Positions 21,315-32,400 of a stretch of DNA of 64,000 nucleotides are shown here, piece by piece. The stretch comes from Plasmodium vivax (taxonomy: Eukaryota > Apicomplexa > Aconoidasida > Haemosporida > Plasmodiidae). The notes under the pieces are model-generated. The model searched no databases. It had not been told where the DNA came from and worked only from the letters and a program-made list of their open reading frames with translations. Each line of letters starts with the position of its first letter. Positions within the stretch are counted from its first letter, which is position 1. Made by a program: the position numbers and the translations under genes. Location: assembly GCF_000002415.2 (NCBI RefSeq), contig NC_009914.1, positions 868,001 to 932,000 on the forward strand, written 5' to 3'.

Positions 21315-23015
21315 ATGAAGGGCGAAGTATGCCTCTTTCTCCTGGCACTCATCCTGAGGGGGGGGCGCAGCCGAGCGGTGCACATGCAGAGGAAGCCCAA
21401 CGCCCTGTTTCTGAATTACGCGTCCGCAAAAGGGGGTGCAGGCGATTGGAGGGTGGCCATCGGAGAGAACAAAAATGTGGCAAAACAAAGCGACGTGCAA
21501 ACGGGTGAGGCGCGCCCCCGGATGGTGAAGACCCATGTCGTGGGGTCCAAAAGGTTAGACGACCCAATGGTAAAGATTTTTCAACTAGATGAAAGAGCCC
21601 CTATGGCAGAACCCAACCGTAGAGAACAAAACGGTGCAGACGCTGAAGGGGCTAAGGAACGCCCCCCCATGTCGGCCAGCCAAACCAACTACAACATTTA
21701 CCTGCCAGACAACCAGCTGGAGGATTACCTCTCCGATGTGCAAATCAGCAAAAACGAAATGACCATGCTGTATGAAGATATGCATCTGGGGAGGATGTTC
21801 GAAAATTTAGTGGCAAAACTATATTACAGTAAAAGGATAAACGGGTTCGTGCATCTGTACAATGGGCAAGAAGCCATCAGCTCTGGGATTATTAAAAATT
21901 TGAGGCCCTCAGATTTTGTAACGAGCACGTATAGAGACCACGTGCATGCCATTAGCAAAAATGTTCCTCCGAGGAAGATCCTTAATGAGCTGTATGGGAA
22001 CTACTATGGAAGCACCAATAGGGGGAAGGGTGGCTCTATGCACATTTACAGCAAAAGTGAAAACTTCGTTGGGGGCTTCGGCTTCATCGGCGAGCAGATC
22101 CCCATCGCAGTTGGGTTGGCCTACAGCATTTTGTACAAGCGGGAGTTCCCCCAGGGGGGGGCGGAAGTCCGAAGCGGGGCGGAAGCACTAAGTGGGACGG
22201 AAGCCCTAGGTGGGACCTCCTCACCGAGTGGAGCCGCCCCCCCGCTTGAAGACGCCGACGTGGTGGCGTGCTTCCTGGGAGACGGGACGGCCAACATCGG
22301 GCAGTTCTTCGAGTCCCTGAACCTGGCGGCCACGTACAACCTGCCAATCTTGTTCGTGATAGAAAACAATAACTGGGCGATCGGGATGGAGGGCTCAAGG
22401 AGCTCCACCGATGACCTCCAAAACAACTACTCTAAGGGAAAGGCCTTCAACATAGAGACTTATAAAGTGGACGGAAACGATGCCATCTCGATTTACAAAC
22501 TGGCAAAGAAAAAAATAAATCAAATGAGAAGGAGAGAGTGTGGACCGGTACTCATCGAAGCAATCACCTACCGAGCGAAGGGACACTCCCTTGCAGACCC
22601 AGATGAACTTAGAATACACGAAGAAAAAGCGTCTTGGAAAAAAAGAGATCCAATTGTACATTTGGCTAGCTACATGAAAAAAAAAAATATCGTTGATGAG
22701 TCCTTCTTTGAACAAGTCAAAAAAAAAACGAAACAGATTCTGCTGGAAGCTGAAATGGACGCTGACCAAAATATGAAGAAGAGCCAAGATGTTAACATCT
22801 GCCAACTGTTGAGGGATAACATCTTCGCTCCCTCGGAGGGGGCCCCCTTCCAGGCGGATTACCACCAGTATGCCACGTATGACCCCCTGAGTGACTCCGA
22901 GCTGGGGGAGTATTACGAGGCTCTTCGGCGGGAGGCGGACAGGAAGCTGCACAACAGGAAGCCGGACCCCTCCGAGCACTTCGCAAGCAGGGACCTCCCC
23001 CTGCTCATCGATTAG
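21315..23015 (+). CDS. PDHA: Pyruvate dehydrogenase E1 component subunit alpha, apicoplast
   Basis: A single exon of 566 residues. With E1-beta it decarboxylates pyruvate using thiamine diphosphate, supplying acetyl-CoA for apicoplast fatty acid synthesis (established for Plasmodium PDH). The N-terminus MKGEVCLFLLALILRGGRSRA is a signal-peptide-like segment. It is followed by about 125 poorly conserved residues that fit a bipartite apicoplast leader. The catalytic region begins near residue 150 with GRMFENLVAKLYYSKRINGF. It contains YNGQEAISSGI, STYRDHVHA and the ThDP/Mg motif GDGTANIGQFFESLNL near 321 with ENNNWAIG. YRAKGHSLADPDELR follows, which is the plastid-type form of the loop carrying the first regulatory serine in mammals. 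A Gly/Ser/Ala-rich insert of about 35 residues separates YSILYKREF from DVVACFLGDG. The start is the first Met of a long open frame. Confidence 0.95.
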   Translation: MKGEVCLFLLALILRGGRSRAVHMQRKPNALFLNYASAKGGAGDWRVAIGENKNVAKQSDVQTGEARPRMVKTHVVGSKRLDDPMVKIFQLDERAPMAEPNRREQNGADAEGAKERPPMSASQTNYNIYLPDNQLEDYLSDVQISKNEMTMLYEDMHLGRMFENLVAKLYYSKRINGFVHLYNGQEAISSGIIKNLRPSDFVTSTYRDHVHAISKNVPPRKILNELYGNYYGSTNRGKGGSMHIYSKSENFVGGFGFIGEQIPIAVGLAYSILYKREFPQGGAEVRSGAEALSGTEALGGTSSPSGAAPPLEDADVVACFLGDGTANIGQFFESLNLAATYNLPILFVIENNNWAIGMEGSRSSTDDLQNNYSKGKAFNIETYKVDGNDAISIYKLAKKKINQMRRRECGPVLIEAITYRAKGHSLADPDELRIHEEKASWKKRDPIVHLASYMKKKNIVDESFFEQVKKKTKQILLEAEMDADQNMKKSQDVNICQLLRDNIFAPSEGAPFQADYHQYATYDPLSDSELGEYYEALRREADRKLHNRKPDPSEHFASRDLPLLID

Positions 23016-24826
23016 CGGCGCATAGCGGCGGTGTGGCGGTGCATAGCGGTGGTGTAGCGGCGCACAGCGGTGTATACCTCTGTGCAGACGTTCCCGCGTG
23101 GAATAATTTCCAACCCGTCTGCACCCCCAGTACGTGTTCTCCCAGAAGGAGTGGCCCCCACACAAGTGACGCCCCACAAGAGGGAGTTGGCCCCTCCCCC
23201 CAGGGGGTTGTTCATTCCTTCCATGCGCACCCCACCCTGATGACACCACGTTATGGTAGATGACGCGGTTAATTATGTCACTCGAACGTTTTCTTTTCAT
23301 TACATTTTTTTTCTTTCTTTTCTTTCTTTTTTTTTTCTCTCTTTTTTTTCGTTCCTTCCTGTGCTACATGGGAAGGTTCCCCTGGACAGTCGCTGCGCGT
23401 AGGAGACACCTACCAATTGGCTGGCCAGAAACTCAACTTTGAATAAATCAAACAATGCGCACGTGGAAGAAGTGTGTAGAGTAACCACGTCGAGCACCCC
23501 CGTGGCGGGTTTTCTTCCCCATGCGGTTGCCATGAGGAGGTGGACCTCAATTGAGTGCCATGGAGGACCCGCCTTGGTGCCCCTTTCGGAGTGGCCCTCC
23601 AAGGTGTGTACAGACGGGGAGAACCGCCACGTACCCACAATGGTGTATATCCCACAACATCTGCTGTGCGCACAACCGAATGACAAACATGGGAAACCAC
23701 GGCCACGAATCAGCCGGCAATTCGTTTCCCTCCAGCTGCAAACTCCCCCTTCACAATCGCCATCACCCCATCACGGGGAGGAAAGAAGCAGATCTAATTA
23801 AAAGGCAGACCGTTCAAATGGAAAAGGGAAAAAATTAAAAGCATCAACTCTTATGCTGGCGCTGCTTCTCTTGAATGAATAAATAGAGTTTGAGTGAATT
23901 GGAATTAGGGCCAAATGAAGGGAAAGAAGAAGCCAAGCGTAGCGGTGGGGACGCGGTGGAGAAGCGGTGAGGCGATGAAGCGGCGAAGCGGCAAGACGCG
24001 GGATGACGCAGAGCCATCACCAAGGGGCAAATAAATGTGCATCCTCACACACCGCTTATCGATAGGGGCAACGGGGCGGCACGCAACACTGCCATCAAAT
24101 AGACTGTGCAAAAATGAAGAGGCACAAAAAATGGCTGACTGGAAAAGTCCATCGGCGAGGGGAGAGAGCAAAAAGGATTCAGAACCCACTGCTACTCCCT
24201 CCCCATCAATTCGCATCCATTAGTGCCGATCCGTGGGGGAAAATTAATCACCTCATTCTATATGACCACAATGCATCTCGTCTCTCTGTAGATACTACCT
24301 GTCTCCTCAGCACATTTGGCGGTTCGCACCGAATTCTACATTGCTATGCTTATCCAAACAAAAAAGGGAACCAAAAAATGGGAAGCAAAAAATGGGAACC
24401 ACAAAGAAGGGGAATCTCTCGTACGGGTGTGCCTTTCTCCTCCTCCTCCTCCTCCTCCTCCTCCTCCTCCTCCTCCTCCTCCTCCTCTCTCTTGCGTGGA
24501 AAAATAACTATGGGGTTTTCCCCCCTGGAAAAACGAATGAGAAAGGGGGTCTCAAGAATAGGACTCCATAAATGCAGGCTCTAAACGTGCGGCTTGATGG
24601 AAGGGCCCCCTAAAACAGAGTCTCCATAAACGGGCCATCCTCCGGACTGGACTTCTGCACAAACGGGTGAATTTGCTACGCGGCTTCCACTCTTGAGCTC
24701 ACTCGCATCTCATTTGGTAACTCTCTTAGCGGTAATTGCGGTCACGTTGGGCGCGCCAGCTTCGCGGCGTCTTAGACGTCTCAGCCAGGTTGCTTCGTTG
24801 CTCCGTTGCGCTTTGCCTCTAAACAG
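23016..24826. other. Spacer between convergent PDH E1-alpha and ethanolamine kinase genes
   Basis: No gene seen. Short GGCGGTG/TAGCGG repeats follow the PDH stop codon (23018-23070), a T/C-rich tract lies at 23295-23360 and a perfect CTC trinucleotide array at about 24437-24487. Both neighbours end here, so it is mainly 3' UTR and terminator DNA. Confidence 0.55.
24437..24487. repeat. CTC trinucleotide microsatellite
   Basis: About seventeen uninterrupted CTC units in a spacer between convergent genes. Open frames through it read as poly-Pro, poly-Ser or poly-Leu and are not coding. Confidence 0.95.
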
Positions 24827-26248
24827 CTAATCGTCGAGACAGCGCGGCGACGCCGCCTCGCTGCGCCCCCCGGACACCTTGGACCTGAAGATGGGCAGGC
24901 AGGACGCAGTGAGGCGAGTCATGCCGTAGTTTATGAAGTCAAAATCAATGGAGGAGTGCATGCCTTGCAGGAGGGACCAGAGACCCCAGTTGATGTGCGA
25001 GCAGATGTAAAAGGGTTGGATTTCCCGAATGAGCTGATTAATTAATTCCTCATCATCCGTGCCCAGGTAGTGCATTATAAAATGATATTCCTCCTCCTTG
25101 GAGGGAGTTAAGTCCCAGTCGCAGTTGAATCCCGCGTACTCGTTAAAGTGGTTGGCGATGTCGTAGGCGCGCTCCATGGGGCAGGAGTACTCGAAATCGA
25201 TGAAGGAGATGCTGTCCCCTTCGCCCCCTTCGCCTGTTTCTCCCCCTTCGCCTGTTTCTCCCCCTTCGCCTGTTTCTCCCCCTTCGCCCGTTTCTCCCGC
25301 TTCGCCTAATTCGCCTGCTTCTCCCCCCCCCACGGTGTTAATAATGTTGGAGGAGAGCAAATCGCAATGGCACAGGACAATGGGGGAGTTCTCCCTCTTG
25401 CAGAGGCTCTCCACCTCAACAATGCTGTCGCGCAGGACGTCAAAATCGATGAGCTTCAAAATGTTCGCCTTTGCATCGAAGGAGCAGATCTTCTTCCGCT
25501 CTTCATTCAGCAGATGAAAGTATTTCCAGATGGTATTCCACAGGAAGGACGGTCTGGTCCCAGGAACCTTCTGAGTCACTTGAAGCTCTTTATACAAATT
25601 TTCATTCAACTTGATATCATGTAGGAGCTTCAGATTCTTGGCAATGAGTTTCTGGAACTTTGGGTTTTTTATATCCTCCCTGGAAAGAGCATAGCCATCC
25701 ATGAATTCCTCAATTCTCCCGTTGGTAAAAAAAACGTATATTTTTTTGGCTATATTTTTATTATATAAAATGCAGGAGATTTTTTTTTCTCTTTCCCTGT
25801 TAATAATTTCGTCCGTTTTGGGTCCATAAAGTCTTATGAGGTACTTGGCTTGCTTCGACATGTCCTTCACTTTTATTAAAATGTTGGTGATACCTCCGTT
25901 GATGATCTGGAATTCTAGAGAGTCCACCTCATTTGGATTTACTAGATCCTTTCCGTAGTGCAGCATTACATATTTGCAGTAAATGTATAACGTTTTTTCA
26001 TTTTCAAAAACGTTGCTTACATATTTTTTTAAAAGCTCCTTTGCCTTTTCGCTCCTGTCTTCTCCTTCCAGAATTCTTAGGTTACTCTCCGTTATTGGGT
26101 AGACCCCTTGTTTATTCTTCGTCTCCGTGATTTGGGAGTTGGTTGACCCTACGCTCGTTTTGCTCCTCAGGGGGAAGGGGGGGGAGCTCTCCGCCACGCT
26201 GTTCGCTCTGGTGCCCTCCTCCAGTCGCCTCTTCTTCTGCTCTTCCAT
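24827..26248 (-). CDS. EK: Ethanolamine kinase
   Basis: A single exon of 473 residues. The enzyme phosphorylates ethanolamine with ATP, the first step of the CDP-ethanolamine (Kennedy) route to phosphatidylethanolamine. Family features include GGITNILIKV near the N-terminal third, YLIRLYGPKTDEIINRE (close to human ETNK1 LVRIYGNKTELLVDRD) and IEEFMDGYALSREDI. The HxDxxxxN catalytic motif appears as HCDLLSSNII near residue 292, and the metal-binding motif as FIDFEYSCPMERAYDIANHFNEYAG near 350. The EYAGF and HINWGLWSLLQ segments favour ethanolamine over choline kinase. An insert of about 45 residues made of GETGEG repeats separates the two catalytic motifs. The Ser/Thr-rich first 65 residues look disordered. 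The stop codon faces the PDH gene. Confidence 0.88.
   Translation of the reverse strand: MEEQKKRRLEEGTRANSVAESSPPFPLRSKTSVGSTNSQITETKNKQGVYPITESNLRILEGEDRSEKAKELLKKYVSNVFENEKTLYIYCKYVMLHYGKDLVNPNEVDSLEFQIINGGITNILIKVKDMSKQAKYLIRLYGPKTDEIINREREKKISCILYNKNIAKKIYVFFTNGRIEEFMDGYALSREDIKNPKFQKLIAKNLKLLHDIKLNENLYKELQVTQKVPGTRPSFLWNTIWKYFHLLNEERKKICSFDAKANILKLIDFDVLRDSIVEVESLCKRENSPIVLCHCDLLSSNIINTVGGGEAGELGEAGETGEGGETGEGGETGEGGETGEGGEGDSISFIDFEYSCPMERAYDIANHFNEYAGFNCDWDLTPSKEEEYHFIMHYLGTDDEELINQLIREIQPFYICSHINWGLWSLLQGMHSSIDFDFINYGMTRLTASCLPIFRSKVSGGRSEAASPRCLDD
25205..25320. repeat. 18-bp coding repeat in ethanolamine kinase
   Basis: Units of CCTTCGCCTGTTTCTCCC on the plus strand encode GETGEG hexapeptides on the minus strand, in about five copies flanked by diverged ones. 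They fall in the loop between the HxDxxxxN and IDFEY motifs. Confidence 0.92.
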
Positions 26249-28444
26249 GGGGTAGCGCAGGGGGGGGGTTGCGTCTACACCTGCTTCTGCCTCGCGAAGG
26301 GGGATCCCACGATGGGGCTATCACGATGAAGCTATCCGAGAAGGCCCTCACAATGGAGCTATCACAACGGAGCTATCACAATGGGGCTATCACGATGGAG
26401 CTATCACGATGGGGTTCTCACCGGGTGACTCTCCACGCGGGGCAATTCGGCCTCCCCCCTGCGATGGCAAATAGGAAGGCCTCCTGACCAAACCGGAACA
26501 GAAGCGAATTAAATTTTCCAGTAGTGATCCTCACGAGGGGGGGCCAGAAGGGGCTCTTTCCTTTTGTACAAATGGGGTGTAAAAATGTTAAGTCCTCAAA
26601 TGGGCAGTCAAATGGGCAGTAAAAAGGGGCCTCTACTCTTCCTGTTTAAATAAACGCACACGGAATATGCGCATGCCCCCTCCCCCCTTTGGTTCAGTAG
26701 CGGAGAGATGATCGTCTTGTTTTTTTTTCTTCTTCACTTCCTCTTCCCTGCCAAATCGGTACTGCAAAGAAAAAAAGGAAAGTATATTCGTTTAATGTGC
26801 TGAGTCGGTCTCCATTGGGGGCGTCCATTTCTGCCATACGTTTTTACGTGCGCCTGGACGGATGCAGCTCCGCTGCCTTACCTAAGCTTTTAACTCGAAG
26901 CAAGCGAGGTGCACAGCGATGTAGTGCGCATTAATCGTCAGTCAACTTCTACACGTCGCCGCTGTGCAGATGTCGCCGCTCCAGTTGGGGAGATCGCAGC
27001 CCCTTTGGGGAATCTTTCCAAAGGAGGAGCGGTAGAGGCTAACAGGGGAAGCACAACACGCCGCTAAAACGGTTTGGCACAATCTGCACAGCTACAGCGT
27101 TGCTACTCACACGGGTTATGTTTCTCTGTATGTGTGGGGTGTCCTACGCTTCTTCAAATGTGAGCAGCTGAAAGCGATCAACGTGGAATCCCCAGCTGGC
27201 AATCCGCGCGGTCCTGAACTTTCAACTAGCACACGCACGAATATTATTCGTTTAAAAAAAAAACAACACGCTGAACTGTCGCCACGTAGGGGCACACGGC
27301 ATGCACATGTATGCAGGTGTGTGTATGTATGTATGTGAGCGTATGTATGTATGCAGGTGCGCGTGTAACTCCTCTTACACACCTGCGTAGACGCCTGTGT
27401 GCTCTCGCACAGCGCGCGTGGGGGGGACGATTTGCGTACGTACACTGGCGCGCGAGCGATTCGGCCGCTGCAGGTGAAGAGGACAAACGTGAAGAAGCCG
27501 CGAATGAGCAGCGAATGAGCAGCGAATGAGAGGCAAATGAGCAGCAAATGGGCAGTAAATAGGCAGCAAATGGTCAGCAATAGGCAGTAAATAGGCAACT
27601 AACGAACAAACTGACGAACAGCAAATAAGCAGTGTTGTAAAAAACTAAACACAAAAACGAAAAACAAAAAAAAAACAAACGAAAGGAACAAAACAAAATG
27701 AAACGAAAAAACAAATCAGTGGGAGGCGGCCATGTACATATCAGCCTACATAAACGTGCCGCATACCGTTGCATACACAGTTGCGACTTTTTTTTTTTTT
27801 TTTTTTATGGAGGCGGAAAGGATTCACCTGTAGCGCCTTCCGTAGGCAGTGGCATTTACTCGGCGGGCCTTAATGGCTGTTGGCTCACGCAGAGAGGTAC
27901 GTCACCGCACATGAATAATCACGCGTGCAGGGGGTGTACGCACGTGGCATCATATGAGCATTCGTTCGGGCCTGGGTGGAACTCAGTCACGGGCTTTCCC
28001 TTTGAGTTGGTCACGGCGACGGCGACGACGGAAAAAAAATTCACACATGAAATTGGATGCACACGGGTACGCAGCGGGGTTGGCAGCGGGGTTGGCAGCG
28101 CGGTATGGCAGCCGCTAACTGGTAAGCCGCTAACTGGTAAGCTGCTAACTGAGGCAACTTCCTGTGCGCACGTACACACTTACGCACGCACGCAGCGCCA
28201 ACTTGGCGTCAGCCGTTTGCGAGGAGGCCACTCGAAAAGGGGCAACTCAGGGAGCTGCTAACTCAGAGGGGGTGGAGAACTCAAAAGGGGAAAACTCAAA
28301 GGGGGAACACTCAACAAAGGGGAACTTCTAAAAGGGGAACTCCGCAAATTTGTAATCGACACATGCACAACTCGGACGCTTGCCAACTGCGAATTGGCAG
28401 AGGAGACTGGCAGTGAATGGCCGTTTCGATTTTCAGAGTTACGT

Positions 28445-28590
28445 CGTTTCGTTCGTTTGTTGGCGGTTTTTCCGTTCGTTCGTTGGCGGTTGCCCGTTCG
28501 CTCGTTGGCGCTTTCCCGTTCGTTCGTTGGCGATTTCCCGTTCGTTCGTTGGCGATTTCCCGTTGTTCGTTGGCGGTTTTCCCGTTCGCC
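28445..28590. repeat. About 21-bp CGTTCGTTGGCG minisatellite
   Basis: Seven or so units of CCCGTTCGTTCGTTGGCGATTT with GGCGGTTT and GGCGCTTT variants. The minus strand is open through it and reads as NERTGNRQRTNGK-type repeats, but the frame has no conserved sequence outside the array. Confidence 0.9.
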
Positions 28591-28681
28591 GCTGGCCAGG
28601 TCAGTACGTTCACTTAACAGATCAATCAACAATTTTCCTTCCAATACCTACACGTAATTTTCTTTCCGTCCGTCCTTCCTG

Positions 28682-28710
28682 TTTTTTTTTTTTTTTTTTT
28701 TTTTTTTTTT
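28682..28710. repeat. 29-nt T homopolymer
   Basis: The longest pure T-run noted in the window. Similar runs of 20-28 nt occur at 7579-7602, 38055-38084, 54235-54262 and 55087-55114, all outside coding sequence. Confidence 0.95.
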
Positions 28711-28962
28711 CTTTCCTCATACGCAGTTAATACACGCAGCGCGCATACGTACACATACGCAGTTACACATGCGTTTGTGTATGCTCCTCATATGCACGTG
28801 CGGATATTCGCAGAACATAGGGATGTGTAATGAAGGTAAATGTGTGGGGGGAGAAATAAACAAATGATCTGGGATGCAAAAAATAACAAAAAAAAAAAAA
28901 TAAAAAACTTATTTTCTTCACTTTCTGCTTTGCGATATTGTGGGTGTTGGGGGGGGCAAGTA

Positions 28963-28994
<32 letters not shown>

Positions 28995-29469
28995 GGGGAA
29001 TAAAAAAAAACTGGAAAAGGGGAGAAAAAACTGTACCACCCACCAGTCGTGTTTTATTTGTTTCAAATTCGTTGCTACTGTTGCTATTGTTACTACTGTT
29101 ACTACTGTTGCTACGTTTTGGTGAACTTTGCTAAATTTGCTTCTTTCTGCTGAGTTCTCTCACGTGGGGAGGGGAAGCGAAGCAAAAGAACTGAATTGGG
29201 GGGTATGCGCTTATGGGTACGACGCAGTCAATCTCGCTATGGCAAAAGGGGGAAGCTGCTGTTACAGCGTACAGTGTACAACGTACAGCGTACAGCGGCG
29301 GCCGAAAGGCGAGGCGGCCCAGTGGGGCGAATAAATTTGCGAAACAGCAAAAGGGCGCAGCACGGACTCCAACTGAACGGGAGCACGTACTCGAACTGCG
29401 AAGGGAATGAATAAAGTGGGGAAAATGATTCAACACAGAGGAGGCAAATAGTTTAAATGAAATAACGCA

Positions 29470-29735
29470 AAATTGGATTTAATTTATCAAGAGGCACATT
29501 TAATTTGTTAAGAGGAACATTTAATTTGTTAAGAGGCGCTTTTAATTTGTTAAGAGGCACGTTTAACATTTGCGAAGCGGCATATTTAATTTTGCAAAGC
29601 GGCATATTTAATTTTGCAAAGCGGCATATTTAATTTTGCAAAGCGGCATATTTAATTTTGCAAAGCGGCATATTTAATTTTGCAAAGCGGCATATTTAAT
29701 TTTGCAACGCGGCGCTTTTAATTTTTGCGAAGCGT
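29470..29735. repeat. Two adjoining AT-rich minisatellites (21 bp then 23 bp)
   Basis: Copies of ATTTAATTTGTTAAGAGGCAC run from about 29470 to 29565. They pass into six copies of TTTTGCAAAGCGGCATATTTAAT. Both units share the frame TTTAATTT...G(A)GGC/GCGGC, so the second probably arose from the first. Confidence 0.92.
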
Positions 29736-31337
29736 CACTCGGAAAGTTTGCCGAAATTGCCACGCGGCGAACTTCGAACTCTGCAAAAAAAAAAAATGCC
29801 AATTGCGGGTACATATCATGGGGCGACGCACGGCGTAGCGTAGGCTTCCATCCGAGGCGCGACTTGCTTAAAATTCTGTGCCGCTGGTCGGACGTACCGA
29901 GGGATGCCCTTACCCTCCAGGCGGGGGGCACACATGGGTGATGCTGGCCCTGGGCGCTCCTTGGATACCATTTACAGATGAGGGGAGTGCATCTAGGGGG
30001 AGAGAAACGAATGCCTTCGTGTGGTATGTGCGTACGTAAGCATATAACACATCCGGTCATCTCTTTTTTGTACACATTTGAATGCTCCTCTTTTGCCACG
30101 GTAAAGGGCGCGTTTCCATCCCGACGTGCCCGCGTTAGAGAAGCGGATTTCGGTATGCATGCAGGAGCGAATGCGCTTTCGTGCCGCGTGCTTGTGCATG
30201 TTATTCTTTTTGCACGAGGGGGCATCCATAAGGAAAGGCACGAGGTAGATTAGATGCACCGCGGGTCGTAAGGTTTCCTTTTTTTTTTTTTAAGCTTCTT
30301 TTTAAGCTTCTTTATAGGCTTATTTTTTTTATTTTATTTTATTTTATTTTATTTTATTTTTTCCCCTCTTCTCACGCGGAAAAGCAGATGAATCAATTTT
30401 TTTTTTTTTCAAATGAAAAGGAAAAATTGGACCGACCACGAGGAATAAGGACGCACCCCTTTGCTTCTCACCCCCCTTTGTTAGGTTTAGTCAGTTAAGA
30501 AAAGGGCGCAAACGGAGATGACACTTGCTCGTGAAGGGGGAAGAATTAAAAAGAGCCTCAAACTGGCGTACAGGTTAAGGCGGCTACTACGCTGCGATAC
30601 GTCATGATGTTCCCCTTTTTTCTCCTTTTTCTCCCCCTTGGTTTTTTTAAAAGCGTTCATTTGGGTTTATTTGAGGAAAAAATTTCAGGTGCACAGAAAG
30701 GGGAAAGGAACATTGTAAAACGGTTACATAGCCGTTTCTCCCCTTTAAGCGCTTTTTTTTTTTTTTTTTTCCCCCCTTTCCAGCTTGGTCACCTTTCACC
30801 AGTGGGAAGGAATTCACGGCCTTCGAATTTCACCCCAGCTGGCTGCTTCGCTTCGCTTTGCTGTGTTGCGCATTACATTCTTGCGCGTTTTTAACTCCCT
30901 TCCGTTTGGAGGTGAAACATGCAAACTCTTTGCTCTTGCGCTGAAGTGCCGCCCTTTCCGTTTGCGTACGCCCGCAGGTGGGAGCTCCCCATATGTGCGT
31001 GTTTGCAAATATTTTGATGCAAACAAAAAAGGGTGCACACGTTTGGTGCGATCGAGCGGGGAGGGAAGGGCTAACTGTACCCCTTGCGTAAAAAAAAGGA
31101 GAGAAAAATGGAGAGAAAAAAAAAAAAAAAAAATCTTCTTCATATGCTGGTCTTGGAAGTCACTTCATTACGCTCGCCACGACCTCGGTGAACAGTCTTC
31201 CCAAAGTGGTTGCCCCATCCATGTAAGGGACCCCTTCGAACGGCACGCCGTCTCAACTGCGGGGTGCGCACATCAGGAGTGCCGAACACCGCTGCAGTGG
31301 GGTGATAGAGCCCCCATGGAGAGACCTTCTAAACAGC

Positions 31338-32400
31338 TCAATTCTTAACAACTCCAACCTTGGCAGCTCTGCAAAGAGAAGGGAAGTGGGGATGGGTGTA
31401 AAAATGGTAATCGTCGAAAGGGAGGTGTGCAGGGCAGCGACTCGGGTGAGTAGACTCCTCAACATGGTTGGTAAAACGTCCCCGAGGGTCGCCACGGGAA
31501 GGTGGCATACCTCAAGATGCGGTCCTTTATCTTGTAGCCCTGCTGCACAACGGTCGCGACAGTCCCCTTCTCCTTGGTGTCATCATTAATTTCGAAGAGG
31601 GCCTCATGGAAGAGGGGGTTGAATTTCTCATTAATCGGGTCATACTTATCTATCCCATATTTATTAAAAATGTTATGTAGGATAGTCTCCGTCATCTGTA
31701 TGCCTTTGTATATGTTGCTTATTTCTTCATTCTGCTTGAGCGATTCTTCGTTGATGTTTTTAATGGCTAGGGACAAATTATCCGCAACATCCAGGAGCGA
31801 CTTTGCAAAGTTGCTGATGCAGTACAGCTTGCTGTTTTCGATTTCCTTTACATATCTGTGTCTTAAGTTTTCATTTTCTGCCAATACGGACAGATACTTT
31901 TCTTTTAATATTTTATTGTCTACCATTTTTTCTTCTATATCTCGCTTTGTCTTCTTAATTTCGTTAATTAAATCCGCCTTGTTCAATTTTTCGTAGTTCG
32001 TTTCCTTCATTTGTTCTTTCTTCTGTTCTGCGCCCTCCGTGTGTTTGCCCTGCTGGTCGAACTGGTCAAATTGGCCGTGTTGCCCGTCTTCACCCTTTTC
32101 GCCTTTCATGCCTTTTTCACCTTTTCCGCCTTTTCCGCCATTTTCACCCATTTCGCCATCCTTCCTACTTTCCTCAATTCCGCTGCTTCCATTTTGCGCT
32201 TCCACCCCCCTCCGGGCGCCACCGTCAGACATGCCCGCCCTGCTGCTGAAAAGGCGCCCCTGCACCACCTTCCCGCATATCTCATTTGGGCATACGCTGG
32301 CGAAGTAGTACCTTCTAAATGCCGCCCTCTGCACGCCGCACGCATTCAGGGGGGACCTGCAACTTACCCCCCGCCTCAAAAAAAAATGTGCATACTTCAT
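31338..32400 (-). CDS. GrpE: Mitochondrial co-chaperone GrpE (Mge1)
   Basis: Two inferred exons, 31511-32400 and a 31-bp terminal exon 31338-31368, give 306 residues. GrpE is the nucleotide-exchange factor of matrix Hsp70, needed for protein import and folding. The N-terminus (MKYAHFFLRRGVSCRSPLNA, with further Arg up to about residue 55) is a mitochondrial presequence. A Gly/Glu/Lys-rich linker with MKGEKGED units follows at about 80-125. The long dimerisation coiled coil is at about 135-195 (LAENENLRHRYVKEIENSKL). The beta domain ends HEALFEINDD, then GTVATVVQQGYKIKDRILR. Reading on in exon 1 gives an unrelated tail. Splicing at 31510 to the acceptor before 31368 restores the family ending ILRAAKVGVVKN, so the micro-exon is well supported. 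The upstream neighbour RRS1 is on the same strand, 1.56 kb away. Confidence 0.93.

Larger units (their letters stand above)
26249..31337. other. Five-kb intergenic region upstream of ethanolamine kinase
   Basis: No gene could be supported. It includes a 15-bp ATGGAGCTATCACAA array (about 26320-26410) and GTATGTAT-rich DNA near 27310. A 21-bp CGTTCGTTGGCG array (28445-28590) and a 29-nt T-run (28682-28710) follow, then an AT-rich array at 29470-29735 and TTTTA repeats near 30330. A candidate splice acceptor with a 42-codon open frame lies on the minus strand at 26650-26762, but no matching upstream exon was found. The region should carry the ethanolamine kinase promoter and the GrpE 3' UTR; the rest is unexplained. 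Confidence 0.5.

Noticed and set aside
24437..24487. Poly-Ser/Pro/Leu protein segment
   Set aside because: A CTC microsatellite in an intergenic region; no flanking coding sequence.
26650..26762. Possible terminal exon (YRFGREEEVKKKKKQDD start) on the minus strand
   Set aside because: The acceptor is good and the frame open for 42 codons, but no upstream exon with a compatible phase was found in 26763-27120; kept only as a lead.
28258..28644. NERTGNRQRTNGK repeat protein on the minus strand
   Set aside because: It is created by the CGTTCGTTGGCG array; no conserved sequence or splice partner outside it.
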